Notes under the pieces: model-generated
Database searches by the model: none
The model's input: the letters and a program-made list of their open reading frames with translations, nothing else
What the model was told of the DNA's origin: nothing
Source of the DNA: Bradyrhizobium sp. AUGA SZCCT0176
GTDB taxonomy: Bacteria > Pseudomonadota > Alphaproteobacteria > Rhizobiales > Xanthobacteraceae
NCBI RefSeq assembly: GCF_018130145.1
Contig: NZ_JAFCMB010000021.1
Location: 28,079 to 92,078 of the forward strand
DNA: 64,000 bases
Direction: 5' to 3'
Position numbers and translations under genes: made by a program
Shown: in pieces, positions 37,752-46,118 of the stretch
Layout: the number at the start of each line of letters is the position of its first letter
Numbering within the stretch: position 1 is the stretch's first letter

Positions 37752-38678
37752 TCACGCATCCGATACGACATACCCAAGCCGCGGAAAGTGAACGACGACC
37801 TCGCCGAGATCAGGATCGCGCCTGCGGATGGCGATGTGGTGTACGGAGAGCGAGACGATTTCCCCCTCGATCGGCGTCTTGACCGGCTCATCGGCCGAAA
37901 CCTTCACGACGTCGCCGATCCTCCAGCGTTCGCAATCGCGCGTCGCCTCCGGCGCGCGGGCCTCGGGTGTGGCTTTCGACGCAATGGTGAGTGCGTCCTG
38001 TCCCGAGAGTTCGGCGCGGGTGCCGTGGCCGAGAATGCGGACCTGCTGCTCCCAGTCGCGCAGCCGCGGAAATTCGGCCAGCAGTTCGTCGGCGAGTTCA
38101 GGCAGGTTCGAGCGAACGTACCAGATGTTCATGTAGCAGCCGGCATCGGCGACGCTGAATTCGCCGAGCAGGAACTTCCCGCCATGCGCGAGCTGCGCCT
38201 CGATCAGCGCCGCCTGGCTGCGAAACTGGTCGCGATGATGCGGCAATGCTGCCGCCATCGCCTTCACGTCGAACGGCTGGCCGCGCAATTTGGTCCGGTC
38301 GTCGATGAAATCCTGCGGGACCTTGTCGCCGAGCGAACCGAACACCAGGAACACGACGCTGCCAAAGAAGATCCGGTCGGTCCACAAGCCCGTCATGTCG
38401 GGCACGCCGCCATTGCCCGGAAAGAGCGTCGGTTCCGGAAAGCGCCGCTCGATCTCGCGCTGGATGATCCGGGTGTCGCAGAAAATATCGGCGCCGATCT
38501 GCATGACCGGCGTGCGGCGATAGCCGCCCGTCAGCGGCACAAGGTCCGGCTTCGGCATGATGCGCGGGATCAGCACCGACTGCCAGGCGATCCGCTTGAA
38601 GCCGAAGATCACGCGAATCTTCTCGGAAAAGGGCGAGGCCTCGAAATGGTGCAAAATCGGCAACCGAGAATCCGTCAT
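37752..38678 (-). CDS. Glutathione S-transferase-like protein
   Basis: The protein has 308 residues. The N-terminal thioredoxin-like half (1-85) reads ILHHFEASPFSEKIRVIFGFK, then GGYRRTPVMQIGADIFCDTRIIQREIE. A helical GST C-terminal domain follows (about 100-235), with KFLLGEFSVADAGCYMNIW. Residues 240-308 form an extra domain of unknown role, beta-rich in appearance. Its ATG (38676-38678) overlaps the stop of the FAD dehydrogenase by 4 nt, so the two are co-translated. The pairing suggests a glutathione-dependent step in the pathway of this cluster. Confidence 0.88.
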   Translation of the reverse strand: MTDSRLPILHHFEASPFSEKIRVIFGFKRIAWQSVLIPRIMPKPDLVPLTGGYRRTPVMQIGADIFCDTRIIQREIERRFPEPTLFPGNGGVPDMTGLWTDRIFFGSVVFLVFGSLGDKVPQDFIDDRTKLRGQPFDVKAMAAALPHHRDQFRSQAALIEAQLAHGGKFLLGEFSVADAGCYMNIWYVRSNLPELADELLAEFPRLRDWEQQVRILGHGTRAELSGQDALTIASKATPEARAPEATRDCERWRIGDVVKVSADEPVKTPIEGEIVSLSVHHIAIRRRDPDLGEVVVHFPRLGYVVSDA

Positions 38679-40384
38679 GCCGCTTGTCCCGCGATGTGCC
38701 GTCCCGCGATATACCCGAACGTCAGCGCCGGCCCCAGCGTGATGCCGGCGCCGGGATAATTGCCGCCCATGATGCTCGCCATGTCGTTGCCGACAGCGTA
38801 GAGGCCCGCGATCGGTTGTCCCTGCGCATCGAGCGCCTGCGCGTTGGCGTCGGTCCGGATGCCGGCATAGGTGCCGAGATCGCCGATCACCATCTTGATC
38901 GCATAGAACGGCCCGTCCTTGATCGGCGCGATGCAGGGGTTGGGGCCGTGCAGCGCATCGCCCTGGTGGCGGTTGTAGGCGCGCGAGCCTTTTCCGAATG
39001 CCGGGTCCTGTCCGTCGGCGGCGCTCTTGTTGAACTGCGCGACCGTCGCCTCGAGCCCCCTGGCGTCGATGCCGGCCTGCGCCGCGAGTTCGGCGAGCGT
39101 CGCGCCGCGCTTGAGATAGCCGGTGCGCAAGTGATGGCCGAGCGGCATCGGAAACGGCGGCACGCAGCCGAGGCCGTATTTGCGCAAGGCGCGATGATCG
39201 CACAGCAGGAACGCCGCGATCTCTTCGCCAGGTTTTGCGACTTTCATCATGTCCTGCACGAAGTCGTGGTAGGAATTGCCTTCATTGGCAAAGCGCACGC
39301 CCTCGCGCGTCACCGCGATCACGCCGGGTTTGGCGCGGTCGATGAAATGCGGCATCACGCCCTTGCTGCCGTCCTTGCGCGTGGTGATCGAAACCGGCAC
39401 CCAGGCTGCGGCATTGGGCAGCGAATCCTCGGCGCGGCCGCCCGCAGATTCCGCCAGCCGCAAGCCGTCGCCGGTGTTGCCGGTCGGGCCCGGTGAGTAA
39501 TGTTCGTTGCCGGTAGGCGCGTGCGGGAACATCGCCTTGCGCCTCGCCACATCATGCGGAAAGCCGCCGCAGGCGAGGATGACGCCGCGCTTTGCATTAA
39601 TGCGAATCGTGCGCCCGTCGCGCTCGACGATGGCGCCACGCACCGCGCCGCTGTCGCTGATCAGTTCGCGCACGGGTGACGATAGCCATAACGGGATCTT
39701 CAGGTCGAACGCCGATTTGGCGAGGCGTCCGGCCAGCGCATTGCCGTTGGTGAGGTTCATGCCGCGGCCATGGCGGATCACGTCGACCAGATGCTTCGAC
39801 AGCCGCTTGGCGACAAACAGCGCCGAGGTCAGCGACTTGGTCGCGCGCATGAAATGGACGATCTCCTTGCCGGAGCCCAGCATCATGCCGAACACGGTGA
39901 GTTCGGGCAGGGGCGCGCCGATATCCTTGAGGTGCTCGCCGAGTTCACTTCCATTGAACGGCCGCGTCACCATCGAGCGGCCGCCCTGCGTGCCGCCGGG
40001 GGCCTCGGCGTGATAATCCGGAAAGGTCAACGGCATGTCGAAACGCACCGCGGTCTTGCTGGTGAAGAAATCCACCGCCTCGGGACCGGAGGTCAGAAAC
40101 GCATCGACGCGGGCGGCATCGTAGGAATTTCCGGCCTCATGCCGCAGATAGGTCCGCGCCTGATCTGGACTCTCGACGATGCCCCAGTTGCGCGCCAGCG
40201 AGGTGCCGGGAATCCACAGCCAGCCGCCGGACCGCGCGGTGGTGCCGCCAAAGCGCGGCTCCTTCTCGACGACCAGCACCTTGAGCCCCTGATGCCCCGC
40301 AGTGACCGCCGCCGACAGGCCGGCGCAGCCTGAGCCGACTACCAGCACGTCGCATTGATACGTTTCTTGTTCGTTGCCCGCCAC
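38675..40384 (-). CDS. FAD-dependent oxidoreductase (fumarate reductase/ketosteroid dehydrogenase-like)
   Basis: The protein has 569 residues. The FAD-binding Rossmann fold is YQCDVLVVGSGCAGLSAAVTA, followed by EKEPRFGGTTARSGG. The second FAD segment GLYAVGNDMASIMGGNYPGAGITLGPAL closes the protein. It belongs with the flavoprotein subunit of fumarate reductase and 3-ketosteroid-1-dehydrogenase, which dehydrogenate a saturated or cyclic substrate. A GTG start at 40384 with GGGGAG upstream is used. It overlaps the GST start by 4 nt. Confidence 0.9.
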   Translation of the reverse strand: MAGNEQETYQCDVLVVGSGCAGLSAAVTAGHQGLKVLVVEKEPRFGGTTARSGGWLWIPGTSLARNWGIVESPDQARTYLRHEAGNSYDAARVDAFLTSGPEAVDFFTSKTAVRFDMPLTFPDYHAEAPGGTQGGRSMVTRPFNGSELGEHLKDIGAPLPELTVFGMMLGSGKEIVHFMRATKSLTSALFVAKRLSKHLVDVIRHGRGMNLTNGNALAGRLAKSAFDLKIPLWLSSPVRELISDSGAVRGAIVERDGRTIRINAKRGVILACGGFPHDVARRKAMFPHAPTGNEHYSPGPTGNTGDGLRLAESAGGRAEDSLPNAAAWVPVSITTRKDGSKGVMPHFIDRAKPGVIAVTREGVRFANEGNSYHDFVQDMMKVAKPGEEIAAFLLCDHRALRKYGLGCVPPFPMPLGHHLRTGYLKRGATLAELAAQAGIDARGLEATVAQFNKSAADGQDPAFGKGSRAYNRHQGDALHGPNPCIAPIKDGPFYAIKMVIGDLGTYAGIRTDANAQALDAQGQPIAGLYAVGNDMASIMGGNYPGAGITLGPALTFGYIAGRHIAGQAA

Positions 40385-40439
40385 GCGATCTCCCCATGAT
40401 CCAATTTTGGAAACTTAAGCAAGTTTCGGCGCCGCTGTC

Positions 40440-40631
40440 TTCACCTCGCCCCGCTTGCGGGGAGAGCATAGGCCGCCTCCGGCGGCCGTCCTTAGAGAAC
40501 GCCGAGGCGAAGCCTCGGCTATGGCGCATAGCGCGGCGGGTGAGGGGTACAGGTCTATCGATAGACCACAGGTGGCGGAGAGAGCCCCTCACCCCAACCC
40601 TCTCCCCGTAAAGAACGGGGAGAGGGAGGAG
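40440..40631. repeat. Palindromic intergenic repeat, CTCTCCCGC family (long form)
   Basis: It begins CACCTCGCCCCGCTTGCGGGG, and the right side includes GCCCCTCACCCCAACCCTC and ends AACGGGGAGAGGGA. Internal arms GGTCTATCGATAGACC are also palindromic. It separates the GntR gene from the FAD dehydrogenase gene. Relatives are at 5434-5579 and 62866-63067. Confidence 0.82.
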
Positions 40632-40637
40632 AGCAAC

Positions 40638-41405
40638 CTACACCTTCGGCCGCAGCGAGCGCTGCATGTCCATGGTGTAGGTGTAGCGTCCCTCCGGATG
40701 CGTGGTGACGGTGACCTCGAACAGTTCCTCGCGCAGGCCATAGTAACGGCGCACCATCGTCAGCGCGGGTGAACCGGGCTTGACCCCGAGCGCCTTTGCC
40801 AGTTTCGCCGGCATGCCGCGCGCGAACACTTCCAGTTGCGCGTATTCGATGGTCTCGCCGAACATCTTTGCGATCTGCTCATGCACCGGGCTGCGGCCAT
40901 GATCGCGCCGCTTCACCACGCCGGCGAATTTCCGCAGCACATAGATTTCGACCCAGCCCAGCGGATCCGCAAATTCATCGGAGCGGCGGATCGCCTCGAT
41001 CAGGAACCAGTGCTTGCCGGGTTCGCATTTCAGCAGGGCGGCGAGGTTGCGGTCGGCGACAACATCGCTGGAGCCCACCACCTGGCGATAGGTCTCGTTG
41101 GAATATCGCAGCCATTCATTGAGTGATTTGACGCTGTGCGTGAACAGCACCGGCGGCTCGGCCGCGATCACCACCGAGCCGAGCCCGGCCCGCCGCACGA
41201 TCAGGCCCTGTTCGGTGACGATCCGCAGCGCCTCGCGCACGGTCTGGCGGCTGGCGCCAAAGCGCGCCATCAATTCGGTCTCGGTCGGCAGCAATTCGCC
41301 GACCGGCGTCGAGCCGAGCCGGATTTCCTTCTGCAGCTCGGCGGCGATGTCGCGGTAGCGCGCCGATTTGCGCGGTTCTTTTTTAGCGGCCATGTTGACC
41401 GGCAT
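40638..41405 (-). CDS. GntR-family transcriptional regulator with UTRA domain
   Basis: The protein has 255 residues. The winged helix (about 15-80) reads ARYRDIAAELQKEIRLG, then PTETELMARFGASRQTVREALRI. The UTRA effector domain follows (about 100-245), ending VTVTTHPEGRYTYTMDMQ. The start may be 41405 or the ATG at 41393; the first overlaps the oxidoreductase gene by 23 nt. It probably regulates the surrounding catabolic run in response to its substrate. Its gene lies inside the run, between the oxidoreductases and the FAD dehydrogenase. Confidence 0.92.
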   Translation of the reverse strand: MPVNMAAKKEPRKSARYRDIAAELQKEIRLGSTPVGELLPTETELMARFGASRQTVREALRIVTEQGLIVRRAGLGSVVIAAEPPVLFTHSVKSLNEWLRYSNETYRQVVGSSDVVADRNLAALLKCEPGKHWFLIEAIRRSDEFADPLGWVEIYVLRKFAGVVKRRDHGRSPVHEQIAKMFGETIEYAQLEVFARGMPAKLAKALGVKPGSPALTMVRRYYGLREELFEVTVTTHPEGRYTYTMDMQRSLRPKV

Positions 41406-42384
41406 TTTCTTGAAGGCTTTGACATTGCACGGGCAGGCCGGATTTCATCGATTGCAGCGCCGCCTCGAACGCCGACAAGGTCGCCAGCACCTCCGCTTCC
41501 CGCACCGGGAATGCACCCTTGTTCTCGATCGCGCTGGCAAAGGCGTCGAGCTCGGCGCGCAGCACGTCGGTAGCTGGATAGGTGAGCCGTTGCGGCGCAG
41601 CGCCGCTCTTTCGCAGGATCATGGTCGTTTCATCCAGCACCTCGGCGGAGCCGTCCGTTCCGAACAGGTGTATGCGCCAGTAGAACGGCGTTGCCCGCAC
41701 GGTGGCAAGGGTGCCGGTGACGCCATTGACAAAATCCAGCGCCACGACCGCCGTATCGAGCGGCGGCGGGCCGGTCTCGCGCTGACGCAGCCGGGCATAG
41801 ACCCGTTCCACCGGCCCCAGCATGCTGACGAAGGCGTCGAGCACATGCAGGCCCGCGCCGGTGAAGCCGCCGCCGGGCGATTCCTCCGGCGATAGCCGCC
41901 ATCCGCTGGTGATTTTCTGCGAGTTTTCGTTGCTGTTGTGGCCCTCGACGTGAAGGATGGTCCCGAGCTGGCCGCTTGCCAGCGTTTCGTGCAGGGCGCG
42001 GATCGATGGCCAGAAGCGCCGGTTATGGCCGACGGCCAGCATGACCCCGGCCTCGCGGCAGGCGCCGAACATCCGCGCCGCATCCGCGCGCGTCAGCGCC
42101 AGCGGCTTCTCGCAAAAAACCTGCTTTCTCGCCCCCGCGCAGGCGATCACCTGCGCCGGATGCAGCGAATGCGGCGTCGCCAGCAGGACCGCGCCGATCG
42201 TGTCATCGGCCAGGACCGGATCGAGATCGGCGGTCAATTCGAGATCGTGTTGGCTGCAAAATTGCTGCGCCGCCTTGATGTCAGGCTCGACGGCGCGGAC
42301 AATTTTCAGCCGCGGATGGCCGCTGGCGGCTTCGACCAGATTGCGGCCCCAGCGGCCGAGACCGGCAATGGCGGCACGGATCAT
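41383..42384 (-). CDS. Gfo/Idh/MocA-family oxidoreductase
   Basis: The protein has 333 residues. The N-terminal Rossmann fold reads AAIAGLGRWGRNLVEAA, then LLATPHSLHPAQVIACAGARKQVFCEKPLALT with the EKP motif that holds NAD(P) and the catalytic Lys. The C-terminal alpha/beta domain starts GGGFTGAGLHVLDAF, in which the GAGLH segment contains the His near the active site. It oxidises or reduces a sugar-like or inositol-like substrate. It overlaps the dehydrogenase gene upstream by 4 nt and the GntR gene downstream. Confidence 0.93.
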   Translation of the reverse strand: MIRAAIAGLGRWGRNLVEAASGHPRLKIVRAVEPDIKAAQQFCSQHDLELTADLDPVLADDTIGAVLLATPHSLHPAQVIACAGARKQVFCEKPLALTRADAARMFGACREAGVMLAVGHNRRFWPSIRALHETLASGQLGTILHVEGHNSNENSQKITSGWRLSPEESPGGGFTGAGLHVLDAFVSMLGPVERVYARLRQRETGPPPLDTAVVALDFVNGVTGTLATVRATPFYWRIHLFGTDGSAEVLDETTMILRKSGAAPQRLTYPATDVLRAELDAFASAIENKGAFPVREAEVLATLSAFEAALQSMKSGLPVQCQSLQENAGQHGR

Positions 42385-43277
42385 CGCAAAACCCCAGCTA
42401 GGGCTGATGGCCGCCGGATCGCCTCGATGACCGCGGCGCTGTCGCGCTCCGGGCCCTCAAGCGCGATCGTGGCGCGCAGAAGTTCGGCCTGGATGGTGGT
42501 GAGCGGCAGATGCATGCCGCATCGCCCGGCTTCCTCGATGATCAATTCGGCATCCTTCAATGTCTGGGCAATATGTGACTGCGGCCGATAGTCCCGCGTC
42601 AACATCTTCTCTCCCTTGGAGTCCATCACACGGGAATAGGCGGCCGATTGCCGCGCCGCCGCCAGGAAGGCGTATCCGTCCAGCCCCATGCGCTCGGCGA
42701 AGGCGATTCCCTCGGCCAGGGCGGCGCGGTTGTTCTGCAGGATGAGATTGATCGCGAGCTTGGCCCGGCTGGCGTCGCCGATCACGCCGACGCGGAGGCT
42801 GCGCGGGCAGAGAATATTTAGGAGTCCGCCGGCGTGGTCGATGACGCCGTCGTCGCCGGCCAGCAGCGCCGTGGCGGTGCCGTCGAGCACCTCGGTGCTG
42901 GTGCCGGATATCGGCGCCTCCACCAGCAGCAGCCCGGCGCCTGATGCGCACCCGGCAATACGGACGATCTCGCCAGGACCGCAGGTCGTGGTGCAGATCA
43001 CGACCGGCCGCGCGGCGCCGGCGCCATCGTCGATTTCATCGAACAATGCCTCGACCTGTTCGCCGCTATAGACGGCGACGATGATTGTTCGGCAACGCCC
43101 GGCGAGTTCACGCACCGAATTCGCGACCATGCCGCCACTGGCCTTGAACATCCCGCATCTGACCGGGTCGATATCGAACCCGACCAGCGGGATCTTTGCG
43201 TCGATCAGCCGCGCCGACAGCGCGATGCCCATCAGGCCGAGGCCAACGATCCCGACCGGCGCGTCCGTTGTCATCAT
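42381..43277 (-). CDS. 3-hydroxyisobutyrate dehydrogenase-like NAD(P)-dependent oxidoreductase
   Basis: The protein has 298 residues. GIVGLGLMGIALSARL is the N-terminal NAD(P)-binding motif, followed by VEAPISGTSTEVLDGTATALLAGDD, the substrate-binding DAPVSGG-like segment. The catalytic Lys lies in RAKLAINLILQNNRAALAEGIAFAE. This family reduces beta-hydroxy acids or tartronate semialdehyde. The ATG at 43277 lies 6 nt after the stop of the Bug binding-protein gene, so they are co-transcribed. The stop overlaps the next start by 4 nt (ATGA). Confidence 0.93.
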   Translation of the reverse strand: MMTTDAPVGIVGLGLMGIALSARLIDAKIPLVGFDIDPVRCGMFKASGGMVANSVRELAGRCRTIIVAVYSGEQVEALFDEIDDGAGAARPVVICTTTCGPGEIVRIAGCASGAGLLLVEAPISGTSTEVLDGTATALLAGDDGVIDHAGGLLNILCPRSLRVGVIGDASRAKLAINLILQNNRAALAEGIAFAERMGLDGYAFLAAARQSAAYSRVMDSKGEKMLTRDYRPQSHIAQTLKDAELIIEEAGRCGMHLPLTTIQAELLRATIALEGPERDSAAVIEAIRRPSALAGVLR

Positions 43278-43283
43278 CCACGC

Positions 43284-44246
43284 CTATTTGGCTTCGATGC
43301 CGGCGGCCTTGGCATCCGCCGTCCATCGCGTGATTTCGCTAGCGATGAAGGCGCCAAATTCCGCCGGCGGCATCGGGGCAACGACCATGCCGAGGCTCGC
43401 AAGCCTTTCGCGCACCGCCGGCGTCGACAGGATTTTCTGGGTTGCGGTGTAGAGCCGGTTGACGACCGGTTCCGGCGTCTTCGCAGGCGCCAGCAGCCCG
43501 TACCAGATCGTCGCCTCGAAGCCCGGCATGGCATCGGCGAGCGGAGGCAGGTCCGGCGTCAGTTCGTTGCGCTTCGGCGACGTCACGCCGATGCCGCGCA
43601 GCGTGCCGCCCTGCATTTGCGGGATCGCGACCGAGAAATCCGCAAAGGCCAGATCGATCACGCCCGAGATCACGTCGGTGACCGCCAGCGGCACGCCGCG
43701 ATACGACGCCGAGAGGATCGTCATGCCGCCCCGGCTCTGCAGTTGCGCGTTCGATATCTGCGAGGCGCCGGAGCCATAGCCGGCGGTCAGGTTCGGACGG
43801 CTCCTGGCGTATTCCATGAATTGCTTGAGATCCCTGGCCGGGAAGTCCGGCTTCACCAGCAGCACCATCGCTGTCGTGATGGTGCGGATGACAGGTGCAA
43901 AATCTTTTGCCGGATCGTAGGGCAGGGTTTTGAACATCGCGACGTTGCTGGCCTGGGTGGTGTTGGTTCCCATCAGCAGGGTGTAACCGTCAGGCGCGCT
44001 GCGCGCGACTTCCTGCGCGCCGAGACTGCCGAGCGCGCCGCTGCGGTTCTCGATCACGACCGTCTGCCCAAGATCCTCCTGCAGGCGCTGGCCGATCAGG
44101 CGCGCGACCTGGTCGGGTCCGGCGCCGGCGGGAAACGGCACGATGATCTTGATCTGCCTCATCGGATATTCGTCGGCGGCGTTGGCCTGCGGTCCCGACA
44201 GTCCGAGCAGGACCAGACCGGCGAGAATGCGAAATCGCAGCTTCAT
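43284..44246 (-). CDS. Tripartite tricarboxylate transporter (Bug/TctC) substrate-binding protein
   Basis: The protein has 320 residues. The signal peptide (1-23) ends at NAADEYP. The mature part opens MRQIKIIVPFPAGAGPDQVARLIGQRL, the Bug motif, and later has SLGAQEVARSAPDGYTLLMGT. GGAGG lies 9 nt before the ATG at 44246, which is chosen over 44267. It is the first gene of the minus-strand run. No TctA/TctB membrane genes accompany it, so a permease must lie elsewhere, or the protein may act as a sensor. A second Bug protein is at 31701-32669. Confidence 0.93.
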   Translation of the reverse strand: MKLRFRILAGLVLLGLSGPQANAADEYPMRQIKIIVPFPAGAGPDQVARLIGQRLQEDLGQTVVIENRSGALGSLGAQEVARSAPDGYTLLMGTNTTQASNVAMFKTLPYDPAKDFAPVIRTITTAMVLLVKPDFPARDLKQFMEYARSRPNLTAGYGSGASQISNAQLQSRGGMTILSASYRGVPLAVTDVISGVIDLAFADFSVAIPQMQGGTLRGIGVTSPKRNELTPDLPPLADAMPGFEATIWYGLLAPAKTPEPVVNRLYTATQKILSTPAVRERLASLGMVVAPMPPAEFGAFIASEITRWTADAKAAGIEAK

Positions 44247-44427
44247 CCTGTTTCCTCCAGCCATCATCGGCGAAGTCTCTTTACGGATTTCTGGTCTGGA
44301 TTTATACGGACAAATAGATATGGTGCAAGAGATCGTGGCCTGAAATGGCTATTTTGGCGGATTTAGCCGTTCGCGAAATGACCGTATAATCTAGGTCAGA
44401 TTGGCAACGCCGCGTGGGGAGTTCGAA

Positions 44428-44820
44428 TTGGACACCAGTGAACTGTACGCCCGGGGCCTGCGCCGGCGCAAAAAGCTGTTCGGCGAGGCCGATGTCGCCG
44501 AGCGCATGTCTGCAGCAGGCGAGTTCGGCGCGCCGCTGCAGGACATCATCAATGCCTATGTCTATGGCGACGTCTGGGAGCGGCCGGCGCTCTCCGACGA
44601 CGTCCGCAGCCTGGTGATGCTCGGCATGATGGCGGCGAGCAACAAGCCCGCCGAGTTCCGCGTCCATGCCAAGGGGGCGCTGGCGAACGGCTGCACGCCG
44701 GCGCAGGTGCAGGACGTCCTGCTGCTGGTGGCGATGTATTGCGGCGTGCCCGCCGCGATCGAGCCGACGCGCATCGCCGCCGATATTTTCGGCGAAGCCG
44801 ATCCCGCCACGAAGCCGTAG
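44428..44820 (+). CDS. Carboxymuconolactone decarboxylase family protein
   Basis: The protein has 130 residues from TTG at 44428, with GGGGAG 6 nt upstream; another TTG start at 44401 is possible but has no ribosome site. The PcaC-like core reads RSLVMLGMMAASNKPAEFRVHAKGALANGCTPAQVQD, in which the His and GAL-NG pattern is that of gamma-carboxymuconolactone decarboxylases. It lacks the AhpD C-x-x-C pair. It starts the plus-strand run, with an amidohydrolase gene 29 nt downstream. Confidence 0.87.
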   Translation: MDTSELYARGLRRRKKLFGEADVAERMSAAGEFGAPLQDIINAYVYGDVWERPALSDDVRSLVMLGMMAASNKPAEFRVHAKGALANGCTPAQVQDVLLLVAMYCGVPAAIEPTRIAADIFGEADPATKP

Positions 44821-44849
44821 GTAGATGAAGCCGTAAGTTAGATTCTGCA

Positions 44850-45740
44850 ATGAAATCCGTTCCAACCGTCGACGCGCACCATCATGTCTGGCGCCTGAAT
44901 GATCTGCCCTGGCTGTCCGGGCCGCCTGTGCCGCGCATTTTTGGACCCTACCAGCCGATCTGCCGCGACTACTCGATCTACGAATACCGCAGCGACATCA
45001 TGGACTGCGATATCGTCAAATCGATCTATATCCAGACCAATTGGCCGGCGGGGCGGAGCTACGACGAGGCGCGGTGGGTTCAGTCGATTGCGGATACGAC
45101 GGGCTGGCCGCACGCCAATGTCGCCCATGCGGATCTCGCCGATCCCGACGCCGGCAGTTTGCTCAAGCGTCTGGCGGCATTGCCGGCGACACGGGGCATC
45201 AGGCAGCAATTGCATTGGCATGAGAACGCGCAATACCGCTTCGCGCCGCGCGCGGACGTGATGAACGATGCGGACTGGCGGCGTGGTCTCGCGATGCTGG
45301 CCGATCACGGTCTGCTGTTCGAACTGCAGATCTTCGCTTCCCAGATGGCGGACGGCGCGAAGCTGGCGCGGTCGTTCCCGGACATCGTGTTCGTGCTCGA
45401 ACATGCCGGCATGCTGGAAGACATGTCGGCGTCGGGCTGGCAGCTTTGGCGCGACGGCATGGCCGCGTTGGCGCAATGCCCGAATGTCAACGTCAAGCTC
45501 TCCGGGCTCGGCACCTTCGTTCACGCCTGCCGCGCCGACGTGATCGGTCCGATCGTCAAGGAAACGGTCGCGATGTTCGGCGCGGACCGTTGTTTCTACG
45601 GCAGCAATTTTCCGATCGAAAAGCTCTGGACCGATTACGGCACGCTGTACCGCACCTTCCGCAGCGCCATCGCGCATCTCAGTGATGCCGAACAGGCCGC
45701 CATCCTGCATGACACCGCGAGCCGGCTGTACCGGATCTGA
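44850..45740 (+). CDS. Amidohydrolase family protein (TIM barrel, lactonase-like)
   Basis: The protein has 296 residues. The N-terminal metal motif is VDAHHHVWRL. Later HADLADPD, LHWHENAQY, VLEHAG and GSNFPIEKLW match the amidohydrolase-2 group that includes 2-pyrone-4,6-dicarboxylate and sugar-lactone hydrolases. It would hydrolyse or decarboxylate a ring or lactone acid. The ATG at 44850 follows the decarboxylase gene by 29 nt on the same strand. The later DNA strand change separates it from the sulfite dehydrogenase pair. Confidence 0.9.
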   Translation: MKSVPTVDAHHHVWRLNDLPWLSGPPVPRIFGPYQPICRDYSIYEYRSDIMDCDIVKSIYIQTNWPAGRSYDEARWVQSIADTTGWPHANVAHADLADPDAGSLLKRLAALPATRGIRQQLHWHENAQYRFAPRADVMNDADWRRGLAMLADHGLLFELQIFASQMADGAKLARSFPDIVFVLEHAGMLEDMSASGWQLWRDGMAALAQCPNVNVKLSGLGTFVHACRADVIGPIVKETVAMFGADRCFYGSNFPIEKLWTDYGTLYRTFRSAIAHLSDAEQAAILHDTASRLYRI

Positions 45741-45770
45741 CTGGCTCGTGTTCGCTTGGCAGCAAACAGG

Positions 45771-46118
45771 TTACTTGGCAAACGGGTTCTGCCAGCCGCC
45801 GCGCGCTGCGGGGGTTCGCGGCGGATAGGCAGCTTCGAGATAGCCCAGCACCACGGCGCGATCCTTGTCGTCGAGTGCGGGCATGTTGTGGCGCCTGATC
45901 ATCAGGTTGATCGAATCGTCCCACTGCGCGCGCGTCAAACCCTGCTGGGCGATGAGTTTGAAACCATGGCAGGCGGTGCAGGCATAGAACGTCTCGTCGC
46001 GGCCGGGCCCGGCGGCAAATTCCTCCGGGCTCTCGTCACGCGGCGTGAAGGCGGTCTGGGCGATCGCCGGCGTCATCCACAGCAGTACGGCGACAGCCAT
46101 TCCCAAAGCTCGCAGCAT
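45771..46118 (-). CDS. Monoheme cytochrome c (SorB-like)
   Basis: The protein has 115 residues with a signal peptide (1-20, ending AIAQT). The single heme site is CTACH. A Met in IRRHNMPALDD is the probable sixth ligand. Size and position after a sulfite-oxidase-like gene match SorB, which accepts electrons from SorA in the periplasm. Its ATG shares one base with the stop of the catalytic gene, so the two are tightly coupled. Confidence 0.9.
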   Translation of the reverse strand: MLRALGMAVAVLLWMTPAIAQTAFTPRDESPEEFAAGPGRDETFYACTACHGFKLIAQQGLTRAQWDDSINLMIRRHNMPALDDKDRAVVLGYLEAAYPPRTPAARGGWQNPFAK